From Lasiosphaeria ovina (lineage: Eukaryota > Ascomycota > Sordariomycetes > Sordariales > Lasiosphaeriaceae), in assembly GCA_033439765.1 (NCBI GenBank), contig JAULSN010000001.1:7688001-7752000 (forward strand): a stretch of 64,000 bases of DNA, read 5' to 3'. This document shows, piece by piece, positions 42,969 through 52,617 of this stretch (within the stretch, counting starts at the first letter, position 1; each line of letters begins with the position of its first letter). A program made the translations under genes and the position numbers. Under the pieces are notes generated by a model. It saw nothing but the letters and a program-made list of their open reading frames with translations. It had not been told where the DNA came from and did not search any database.

Positions 42969-43843
42969 TTAGACGAGTGTGAAGATGTCGTTGAAGACGT
43001 ACCAATTCCCGGCCTGGTCCTTGGACAGCTGGAACGCCTGAGAGTAGCTGAGAGGGTTTTGCTCGTCGTCGACCTAGTGAGCCGGGAAGGAAGAAATGTC
43101 AGTGAGATGTTGTATGCGACCCGGCATGCGCGGCTGTTTTGAAACGTACCAGGAGCTGTCCGGTAACCAGAATCACGATTCCGCCGCCGGGGGTCGGCTG
43201 CGCTTCGGTGGTGACAGGCTGGTGCTTAACCTTCTCGAACGGCAGATTCTATATAACCCAAGCCAACAGGGAGAAACCAGTCAACGAGGCCGTAGCTGTG
43301 AAACAAGACGGGAGGGTTTACTTCCAAGCTAAACCAGGGCGACTTACCACAAGCTTCTGAGCGATCGCAGCAGCGCCGAGCTCTTGCGCAGACTGGAAGG
43401 TCAACATGGAGTTTTCGCGCTGTTTCCCACCCCACATGTTAACCAGGTCGGAGATGCCAGTGCTTCTTTAAGAGGATGACGCATACGTAGAGACCTGCCA
43501 ATTCCGCGCGGTTCGAATCGAATGTTGAGTAGTAGTGACCAACGAACTGGGCTGTGAGGGGCGCACAAGGCGCATCAGCAACCACCCAAGACATAACAGC
43601 AGCAAGAGTCTTATAGGTGGCGACGGTCGGGCGAGAGCGCTCCAAGAACGCTCCTCAAGTCTGAAGCGCAGCCGACATCTCGACAGCGCGATGTTGGTGT
43701 GCACACTTACTCGCAACTAGGTTGAAATCTAGAGCGGGGTGTTAGCGCGCGGTGCCCGAAACAACGAGGGGATCGTGGGGAAGGCTGAGACTCGTCGACT
43801 ACGGAAAACAACCTTGCCTCTCCAAGTCCAACTTACCCGCCAT
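42969..43843 (-). CDS. NTF2: Nuclear transport factor 2
   Basis: 121-aa Ran-GDP import factor that docks at nuclear pores. Six exons on the minus strand: 43843-43837 (7 nt), 43728-43711 (18 nt), 43551-43487, 43419-43348, 43248-43150 and 43073-42969; introns are 108, 159, 67, 99 and 76 nt. Spliced, the product begins MADFNLVATQFVGHYYSTFD and includes NRAELAGLY, RENSMLTFQSAQELGAAAIAQKL, LPFEKVKHQPVTTEAQPTPGGG, IVILVTGQLLVDDEQNPLSYS and the C-terminal QAFQLSKDQAGNWYVFNDIF. All are hallmark NTF2-fold sequences at normal spacing, and the length fits (about 125 aa). Each junction has GT..AG and keeps frame. No single open frame shows more than a fragment, so the gene is easy to miss. Confidence 0.95.
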
Positions 43844-44179
43844 TTTATTTGTGAGAGAGACCTTTAGGTCCCTAGAGAAGATTCTTGTGTATCGACAGGT
43901 ATAGGCGGCGAGAGGGAGGCGGTCAAAACCGTTGCTTGGGTATTTGTTGGGTGGGATGGCTGGTGTTGTTGGAAGTTTGTCGATACCCAAGGAGACGAAG
44001 GGCGGGTAGGCAGCCCAGGTCCAAACCCCCCCCATGATGGTGGGGTCTTTTGTGGCCTCAGGCAGATGGGGAATGCAAAAAAAGGCCGACGGGCGAGGCG
44101 ACTGGTTGGGGCCTGGCCTGTGCCCACACCAAAGTGGGGAACTTTGGTTGAATAAATTGATATCAAAAAAATCTCGCAC

Positions 44180-44600
44180 AAACCCTCCTTCCCTTTTCCC
44201 TCACACACAAACAACCACCATCACCTCCTCACTGGACATCACCACCAGCATCTCAACCAGTTGAGGAGGTGACAAACCGCCAGGTAAGAACCACACCCAT
44301 TTATTTACTTGCACCTGCACACTCAAGGCACCTGCCTTCTCATGATGACAACAACTTCCATTAAGAACGGCCAACTGAATTTCCATGTTGAACCAATCAA
44401 ATTATCAAGCTCAACAGTCTGACTTGTCCCCTATTATCTGTTTGCAAATGATGGCCTAGCATTCCGTTCAGTAAGCTAACCATTGAAACAGAAACCCATC
44501 TTTCTGCGGTTGGCAGGTGCTGTTGTCGGAACTGGGCTGTGTCTCAGTCCTCGAGACGTTGCTATCTGTGGTCAGGCATTGTAGTCAATGTCGAGATCTT
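44180..44600 (+). ncRNA. Candidate spliced non-coding transcript divergent from NTF2
   Basis: The + strand from about 44180 has a C/T- then CA-rich sequence like a fungal 5' leader. A donor CAG then GTAAGA follows (intron from 44284), then GCTAAC (44475-44480) and ACAG ending at 44491. The intron would be 208 nt. No reading frame continues across it; the longest ATG frame before the donor stops at 44264. It could equally be a chance match. Confidence 0.25.
44221..44272 (+). repeat. 15-bp-stem hairpin upstream of NTF2
   Basis: Perfect 11-bp arms TCACCTCCTCA (44221-44231) and TGAGGAGGTGA (44262-44272). Pairing can continue inward with ACTGG/CCAGT (44231-44235 with 44257-44261) past a one-base bulge. 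The loop is about 21 nt and CA-rich. Confidence 0.7.
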
Positions 44601-45370
44601 TTCCTGAGCAACGTCCACATCAATGGTTACCTTAGAGGTAGGTAGATAGTAGGTAGTTTTAATTATCTTGGTTGGCATGCAAGCCGTTTTTACGCGTGCC
44701 TACATTGATATATCGCCTTCATGTGCATCTTCTGTTCCCTACCCCTGTTTTTATCTTTTCCTACCAAAGTTTGCTCGGCTTCCTGTTTGCCCCTATTGTG
44801 TCACCAGTCAGTCCCCCATTTGAACCGGTGTCATTCTCTTTAGAGTCTTAGATGTTGCCCATGCGTACCTAAATACTCCAGTTCAGTTGCTGGTCCCCCT
44901 CTTGTGATAGTTGTTGCATGCATCCCCTTCCTTTCCCGGCTTTCCCCCTATCTCGGGCCGCACGGCCTGTCTCCATATATTCTTTGCTATTGCGGCCGTG
45001 GCACAACCGGTCTAGCGATAATTCAATGCTCCCCTACGTCTTTCGGCAGGGCTCATTGACAGGTTGATTCACTTGTTGGTCGTGAATGGGATTAGTGTTG
45101 TGGGCGTACGACTGTGTACACGCTGCGTGGTGGCGGGTATTTGCTCAAAATACAACAACACCGGCCCGAACGACCGACACCCTTACCTTCAACTTGCTGC
45201 GCACTCGAAATACGGAACGGACAAACGTGGGGGCGTCATTGTCGGCGTTGCCAGCTGCCGGGCACTGGGTCGAAGCGGCTGCCACGAAAAGTGGAGCCTA
45301 GGGGGCTTCAGTCACTGAGGGGGTTATAGGGTCCGTTTGCCGGGCAGGTTTACAACGGGAGCGACGAGAA

Positions 45371-45540
45371 GGGCCCGCGGGCCCATTCTCGACTCGCTTA
45401 GCTATGGTTGTGGTACCTGGGGGGGGGCCAAGGGCCGCGCCCGCCCCCCCCAGCGATGCATTACCATACACCCATGAGGAAACCAAGGGGACGCCTGGAG
45501 TTTTCGGGGGGGGTTAAGGCAGCGCGCTGCCTTACCCCCC
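45371..45540. repeat. Cluster of GC-rich palindromes
   Basis: Three elements occur within 170 bp. First, GGGCCCGCGGGCCC, a perfect 14-bp palindrome (45371-45384). Second, 10-bp arms of CT plus eight G at 45417-45426 pairing with eight C plus AG at 45444-45453. Third, the perfect 18-bp palindrome AAGGCAGCGCGCTGCCTT (45516-45533), flanked by G6T and AC6 that extend the pairing, with a one-base bulge, over 45508-45540. Nothing coding overlaps. Confidence 0.75.
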
Positions 45541-48295
45541 TTCTTTTGCTCCTCGAATCTTTTTTTGGGGGTGGTTATCGATGATTTCCGAGTCGGCGTC
45601 GAGGCCCCGTCCAAGTCGCGATCCCATCGCTGCGGGGCGTGGTCATGGGATGGCGAGGAAGCAAAAAAACACGCCTGTGGTCAAGCTGGCAACATCTCGC
45701 CCCGCTAGCCACGCACACAAGGAGAGGTCTGGGGTTCGAGTCAAAGTCACGACGTCTTTATTAGGGAGATAAAAAGCATTTGGGCACCTTGTCAATTACC
45801 GAGGACGGTCTATACGCGCCCGAGCCTTGATATCTTTTTGGAGCTAATATATGATACTTCAATATCACGAGATTTGAATCTGCGCAGACCATGCATAGGT
45901 AAATTTACACGAGTGGTACATTACCTTGAGTATGACGCTCCCCGAACAAAATCGAACGAGGAATTCTTTCGCTTGGTGACTGAGCGACGGTGAATCGATT
46001 CTGTGCGTATTTCGCATCAACATGTACACAATCGCCATAGTGTAGTGGACGGTAAGGGCTGTTCATTCACACTACCTACATCTACATACACGTTCAGCAT
46101 GTGCAGGATAGCTATCCTTTGAGAGAAACGGGGCTTCCAACATGCATGTGTTGTTCTTCGTGGCCCCTGACGGCTGGATGGTAGCGGGGAGTGGGCGTGA
46201 TATGATGCGGAGATCCATGTGGTTCTCTGTCTACCATTCTCGTCCGCATGACCACTACTCTGATCTTCGTGGCGGATACCTAGGCGTATAGTTTGTATCG
46301 CTTTTAGTTGGCTGCCCGCTGGCAGTCTCTCTTGCCCCTTTTCTCTCACCCGGGCAGCTGCCTAGGCTACCTTGCATGCGCATATCTTGGCCTGGCCTGA
46401 AGGATATATCCCACAATTTTGAAGTTGGAAGCCTGAGATGTGGTGAAGGGGATAGACAGCGGACGAGGAGCAGGAGGAAAATACGGCTCTGCTGTCATGT
46501 TTGACCGTGTTCGTCCTGTTCTGTTTTGGTTTCCATTGTTGCGAACCAAGCAAGGACTGGGATCAACATTGCGCAGTCAGTCCTCCTCAAGACCACGCCT
46601 TAATAAAAGCAAATCACCACTCGCTCATCCCGTCCCTTTGAGGTACACGCCGTACAAATAGATGGTCACGTCGTCACAGCTCTCTACCACAACAATGACC
46701 AGAGAGGCCCGAAGTAACTAGGGAGTATGTATCCATATTAGGTATATGATTTTCAAGATAAAATGCAACTTGTTTGGATAGATATTGGCGTCAACATATG
46801 AACCAAAGCTGTGCGGTCCATGTTATATGTGGTGAGGTGTCTCGAGCACCATGCTTTGCCCTTTCACCTCCATATGTTCCTAGATACTAGGTAGATATGT
46901 CCTAACATTATGGTATGTACGTGCTTCGCCCGTCGGCCCCTTAGCTTAGGTACTTAAGGCATGTAGGGAGTACGAACCACCGCCGGCAGCCCCTTAACAT
47001 GATGAACCAACCCCTCTTGAGACAAAACCTTTTCCATTCCCTCCCCTCTCCTCAGCAGAAAGGGGAAGGAAAACCGAACCAGTTCACACGTAACTCCTGC
47101 TGGCTGGGCTGGATAATAGATTCCACCCAGGCCGTAGCGCTGCCCATTGCCGCCCTTAGAAGTATATTTCTCCATGAATCGTACTACTTGGCCATACCAT
47201 GGATGCTAGCCGACGAGCTCGAAGCTGATTTGGAATGATACATACAGGCCCTGTTTCTACAAGACATCTTTCCACTTGCTACCCACCCATCTCTCTTCGT
47301 GAATTGGGAGAATAATTATAGTAATACAAAACAAGAATATATATAACCTCTCCAATAGTCACTGGCATATTAAAAAAAGCCATGCCTCTGAACATGCCCT
47401 CCGCCCATCATCGGCCAGCAGAGCAAAGCAAAGCACATCATCACACCTCAGCACAAGAGCTTTTAATTTCCCGTCTTTGCTTTCCTCGCTCATCTCCCAA
47501 ACCCATTTCCTTTCAGTTCGTACAACCAACAAGAGTGACACCAACAACGGTATGTATGTATTCCGAAGATTAAACCCCTAAACAGCAACGACGACAACAA
47601 TGACTCTACTCCAAATCTAACTAGTTACGCTACCACCCTGACTAGGTAGGTACCTGGCTGCCTGGCTGCCTGACTGCCTCTGCCGTCTGCCCAGCTTCGA
47701 CAGTATTGTGTCTTGGCCCGCTTCCACCCATGGCCGCTCCGCGTGGTTGTCATTGCCGGCGCCGGCGCCGCCGGTGGTCTTACTGCGTCGTGAGTCCCAC
47801 CGAGAGCATAAATACAACCCGAAACATGACATGAGATATGAAGAATAAGAAATCCCTGACCCGTCACACCCTTGAGACGACGTCGCTTTTTGGTTCTTTT
47901 TTAAAAAGAAAAGAGAAAAAACAATTAAAGATGGTAGTAGTAGTAGTAGGCCTCCCCAAAACGCGCTAGCTGTAGAGGGAAGTAAGTAGGAGTATCTGTA
48001 TTCCACCCTAATCTTTTCCCAAGGAGGCTGTTGAGATAACTCTCCCCATCTCTAGAATGATCATCACTGAGCCTCCGTCGACATGGACAGAGAAAGAGAG
48101 AGGCCCCATATATCCACCTCAACCCTGCCTCGTCTTAAAGAATGCTCGCGCCATCATACCGCCAGGTAAAAACAAGCACAGAAGTGACTCGTATCCTACG
48201 CCTCTTTTCGTTCTTTATCGGACAACCGAGGCAGATAACCAGACAGTACCAACACACGGCAGTGACCAAACCGAAGATACCCATAATTTAAGTGC

Positions 48296-50190
48296 CTATA
48301 ACTCCTCCTCAATGTCTTCCTCCTTCTTTATGGGCGCCGAATGCTCTTGCTTGTTGTGAGCCGCCTGAGCAGCCTCTGCCTTGGCGAGGATATCACCGAG
48401 ACCTGGGGGGAAGCCTCCACCGGTTCTGGTTCCGGCGCCTTCGCTGATGCTAGGTCGTGCTTTCTTCAGCGGACTGCCTACGACGCTGTCTTCGGGCAGA
48501 CTCTTGCCAAAAAGGGTGGTGGACGACAGACCAATGGAGGGCTTTGGCGCTTCGGTGGAGGGCGGCGTTGCAGCGCCTGTGCTAGGTGACTTTCGTGAGC
48601 TGGCCGCACTGTCTGGCTCCGCAGAGTGTGCCCGTTTGAGCTAAACATGGGGGGTCAGCCTTCTTCAGTTCGACCGCAAGCTGTTATAAGTAAGGTCTGG
48701 TCTCATACCCGGATGCGATTGACTCCGTCTGCCAGCTCGCCAGAGAACTGCGCGTCTTCGGGCCCGAGTTTAGACTTGTCATACTTAGTGTCAACGTCTT
48801 CCATCTTGCCGAGAATCGCATCGCTGTCGTCGCCGTCTTCATCTTCGTCGCTGTCTTCGTCCATTGCTCCACCAATGGCGCCATTGCTCTTCTTGCGTGA
48901 CTTCCGCCTCCTCGACGACTGCTTTCCGTTGTCGCGGAAGGTCGAGAAGCCCACGGTGCCGCTTGTCTTCAAGGGACCCAGGTTTGAGAAGTCAAGCTGA
49001 CCCGATCGCCGTTTTGCCGCAGTCGTGGTGACGGTCGGCGACTTAGAGGCAGTCATGACACCCATCTTTTGGAGTTGACCTGAGGGGAGGAAACTAGAGT
49101 TTAGCAAGATCCTGGATTAGAGGCCTGGATCTCATGACTTACGCTCCCCACGATAGAAAAATGTGAAGACAGCATATGGCTTATCTGGGCCGTCGATGCC
49201 AGTTACCGTCTGAGTACTAATCGTCTTGGGGTCCAGAGTCTTGGGCTTGGCAAAGCTCGTAGTGTGTTCGACATCCGCATCGATCGATCCGTTCGCATTG
49301 GTCTTGTCGGCGCTAGTGTCCTCGTCATCGTCGTCATGAGCGTCAAATTGCGGCGAATACTCCCCCTTCTTGATTTCCCCGGACGCGATAACGCGGAACA
49401 TGGCAACCTTGATCTGGCCGGTGGCCTCGGGAGGCTCGTCGTCGTCTGACGAAGAGAGCGAGACGTCCTCGTCAAAAATGGGCTCGACGGGTGCTCCTTC
49501 GTCGGCGCCGTAGCGGAGGGTGCTTTGCGGCTTGCCGGACTTGTCTGCATTCGTGCCGGCGCCGTCTTCCGTGGCGGCCCTTTGCCGTCTCTTGCGCTTC
49601 TCAAACTTCTGCCTCCTTCGCTCTAGCTTCTCTGCGGCGTCATGACCCTGCAGGTCAAGGCCGTTGAGCCACCTCTCTAGACCGACCTCGCGGAACAGGA
49701 ACTCTCTCTCGGCCAGACCACCGCCCTCCGAGTCGGGGACCTGAACCCATCGGCTATTTACCCAAGTCTCTTCACCCGGGCGAAGAAGCGTGGCCACCTC
49801 TTCCTTTGCTCTGCCGTCAAAGTAGATGTAGGCGGCGATGGTCTCGTTCTCGCTGTTGGTCATGGGGATGTAGGGGCCGACGACGCCGTGGAACTGGCCG
49901 CGCTCGCCCGTGGTGGAGGGCATGGCGCCGACGAACTGGGCCTTGGGGAAGGGGTTGGAGTCAGTGGCGCGCGGGGTCGAGTAGGGTATTGCCAGGCCCG
50001 GGGTGAGCAGGGTGATGGAGATGGCGAACTTTGCGGGCTCGGGCTTGTTGGACTCGCTGCTCAGCTGGGGCTGGGGGACGGGAATGTACGTGTTGATTCG
50101 CGACACGCGCGACTGCTTCTGCACGCCATGCTCTGGCAGAGGAGCTCCATTGGCGTGGATGCTAACCGCGATGCCCTTGAAGCAGGGCAT
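48296..50190 (-). CDS. Fungal DUF7918-like protein
   Basis: 587-aa protein of unknown function. Exons (minus): 50190-49143, 49079-48709, 48640-48296; introns are 63 and 68 nt, and reading frames match across both. The N-terminal half (about 1-200) looks like the globular domain of fungal DUF7918 proteins: MPCFKGIAVSIHANGAPLPEHG, then FVGAMPSTTGERGQFHGVVGPYIPM, ETIAAYIYFDGRAKEEV, and REVGLERWLNGLDLQG. A strongly basic helix follows (KLERRRQKFEKRKRRQR), then acidic disordered sequence, then a short conserved strand pair (PYAVFTFFYRGERQLQKMGV). The tail is disordered, with RRRKSRKKSN (NLS-like), a PGLGDILAKAEAAQ segment and an acidic end. Nuclear location and chromatin or transcription roles are guesses. 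The family name is from memory of the fold pattern, so moderate confidence; the gene model itself is firm. Confidence 0.8.
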
Positions 50191-50320
50191 GGTGCCGGAC
50201 TTGGTGCGGCGACCAAAGGCAGCGCTGGGAAGATTTGGGGTGAAGTTTCGGCAAGGTCCGGGTGGTGTCGGGTCGGTGAAGAAGGGCGTATGAATAATCC
50301 GGGGCCCCTTCTACGTTACC

Positions 50321-50347
50321 GGTGTCGGTGTCGGTGTCGGTGTCGGT
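50321..50347. repeat. (GGTGTC)n hexanucleotide repeat
   Basis: About four and a half perfect copies of GGTGTC, 131 bp upstream of the DUF7918-like ATG. On the coding strand this is a (GACACC)n tract in the promoter or leader. Confidence 0.85.
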
Positions 50348-51074
50348 TTGAGTGCGTCTTAGTTTGGCTTTGCCTTGGAGAACGGGCAGAGCGGGGTTCA
50401 AGTTGCGAGAAAGGATACAAAGACCCAGTGGAAGTGACAGAAAAGACAAGAAGGTGCCAGTCACAACCCTGGGGAGTCAACGGCGGCCAGTCCAACCTTG
50501 GGTTCGGGGAGAGGAGAAAAAAAACCGGAGGGGGCGGAGAGGGGGCTCGAGGGTGCGCTATCAGGGTCTTGTCGAGGTCGCTGGCAAAAGGGCAAAGCAG
50601 AGGGTCAGTCACGTCGATCAAGACCCGGGGATCGCTTGGCTTTTTGGGCGCCTTGGTCCGTATGGGCTGGCGGCGTGGGATGGTGCTGGCCGTCAATGTC
50701 GGCGACCACGTATTTGGTCAGGTAGGTAAGGTATGTATGGTATGCTGAGGTAGGTACTTTTTGACTGCGTTGGCATCAGAGATTTAGAGGGGTTGGGCCA
50801 GGCGGAAATTACGCAGCGAGGTAGGTTCAGGTTGTCAGGCGCCTAGCTCGACCCGTGAAGCGCAGGATACCGAATATTCCATGTGTATTCACTGGCAAAG
50901 GAACCAGCACGTTATCACTTGGTTGGCCTTTTGGTTTGTCTTGTGTGTCTTTTCTGGCGAGATATCGACCGACCGTCTGTTTATGAGGCTGAAGGAACCC
51001 GGTGCAGGTGGTTTGGGGAGTGGTGGAGGTGGTGCCTTTGCACGCTGCGCTGCGGCATTCAGGTTCAGGTTCGG

Positions 51075-51143
51075 GCTGGCGCTGGCTAACGGCCTGGCTG
51101 CTGCTGGCTGGCCGCTGGCGCTGGCTAGCTGGCCGCTGGCCGG
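51075..51143. repeat. Degenerate GCTGGC-rich tandem tract
   Basis: Repeated GCTGGC/GGCTGGC/CGCTGGC units fill about 70 bases in the intergenic region upstream of the DUF7918-like gene. They produce repetitive chance frames on both strands. Confidence 0.6.
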
Positions 51144-52617
51144 TTGACGCATGGGTCTGGTGTGGTCTGGTCTGTCTGGGCTTGCGCACAGGCCACCCAC
51201 CACCCCTCGACTCGACCCGCCAGGGTCAAGAACAAGAAATGAAAAGGCAATCCCCACTCTTCTTAGTCTTGTGTAAGAAAGGTACGTACGTATTCCGTAC
51301 CAGTGAAAACGATCTTGTCCCGCCAGTTCACTTGTTGGGGAGGATGAGATACCCAACCTAAGTAGCACACGCGACCAGACAAGGCAGCCGTGCAGCTATT
51401 TTGGTCGTGACGCTCGCCCATTTTGGCTTGCAAATAGGGCACCATTTGGCGCCGATAAACAGTACAGTACCGTATAATTCTTTTAAGCTTTTTAAGGCCC
51501 AATCCAAAGACCAGCCCATATGGATCCCTAATCCAAATCCAACTCCTTCTGAAAGAACTTGGAAATTTGCGTGTCCCTGTGGGAAAATGCGGCTTCGTAT
51601 TATTGCTGTCTCGGCCAGGGAGGTTTGTTTATTACCTGGCTTACCACAATACATAGTGTCTTGCACACTGTTGGCACGCCGTTAGCCTTCGAAGGGGGAG
51701 AGAGGTATGACAAGATTCCATGCTGCTAGGCACCGCCATATTTGTGTCCGCCCGGCTGGCAACACCAAATAGGTATAAAGATCTCTATCTCTCCGTAGAA
51801 AGTTGTGAGCACCCGGGAGACGTTGTTTCGCGAGCCAGGCATTGCCAACACAATCAGCTCGTTCATTAGACGACCCAGAAAACGCAGAGGTAGTAAAGTG
51901 TCCATAGTGCCGAATGAATCCCGTGTAATTTATTTTCATCTTTATGAGCAGCGAACTTCCACCGCGTTAAATCGCAATAGAGATAGAAACATCTGGCTTA
52001 TTGGCATCACGATATAACACACACACTACACAGAAAGAAACACAATCAGGACTCCTATGAAAAGTTTGTAGGCGGGGGGTTATAAACGACGAGTCGAGTT
52101 GTGTCCAGGAATGAGTCAGGCGGGGGTGAGTAGTCTGATACGAACAAGCGTGGTCAAAGGGCGAAAGATTAACCGGAGAGTCATGAAGAAAAAAAGTTCG
52201 ATCCAATGTCAAAACTATTGCCAGACAGCACGAGCATCTTTTGCCCGTTTCCGTGATTACAGGACTGGCAAAAAGGGGTGTTACACTGGAGAAATAGAGC
52301 GTCGAATTGTTCTCGAGGTTCTACAATGGACCACAAACCCATAGTACTGGACCTGGAACTGTGAACTGATCAATACCATGGAGCAGAGCACAGTGTGATG
52401 GGGCGCAAAAACAATTAGACACGTCTTTGCGAGAAAACGAAATAATTATATTATGTTTACCGCTGTCCAAGTCCACCTTCTAAAAAAGTCGAGAATAAAT
52501 ACATGAAAAGCCCATGATTCGAAAAGGGGTATATACAGCTCCGAAGCCAATTGCAAATCCGCTTAAAAACGCCGTCCGCACCGTCCGCTACAGCTATCCG
52601 CCCATCTGTCGGCGCAG

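Larger units (their letters stand above)
43844..48295. other. 4.5 kb interval upstream of NTF2
   Basis: Contains the NTF2 promoter, a + strand hairpin (44221-44272) followed by a well-formed intron signature (44284-44491), a GC-rich palindrome cluster (45371-45540), repeated TAGGTA-type motifs (44634-44661, about 46885 and 47643-47655) and a CTGCCT-rich tandem patch (about 47655-47683). The best frame is 79 codons (46999-47238, +), with mixed codon use and no recognisable family, so I do not call it. No tRNA cloverleaf was found despite a GGTTCGAGTC string at 45734. Confidence 0.55.
50191..52617. other. 2.4 kb intergenic region with simple repeats
   Basis: Promoter of the DUF7918-like gene and 3'UTR of SEI1. 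Contains a hexanucleotide GGTGTC repeat (50321-50347), TAGGTA-type motifs (50719-50760 and about 50818), a degenerate GCTGGC tandem tract (about 51075-51143) and AT-rich DNA from 51400 on. Frames here derive from these repeats or are short; none is supported as a gene. Confidence 0.6.

Noticed and set aside
45734..45745. GGTTCGAGTC string like a tRNA B box
   Set aside because: Flanking bases do not form a T-stem, and no A box or acceptor stem could be placed upstream.
46999..47238. 79-codon ATG frame on + (best in the NTF2 upstream gap)
   Set aside because: No family resemblance, overlapped by an equally long minus-strand frame, no clear leader or intron; too little to call a gene.
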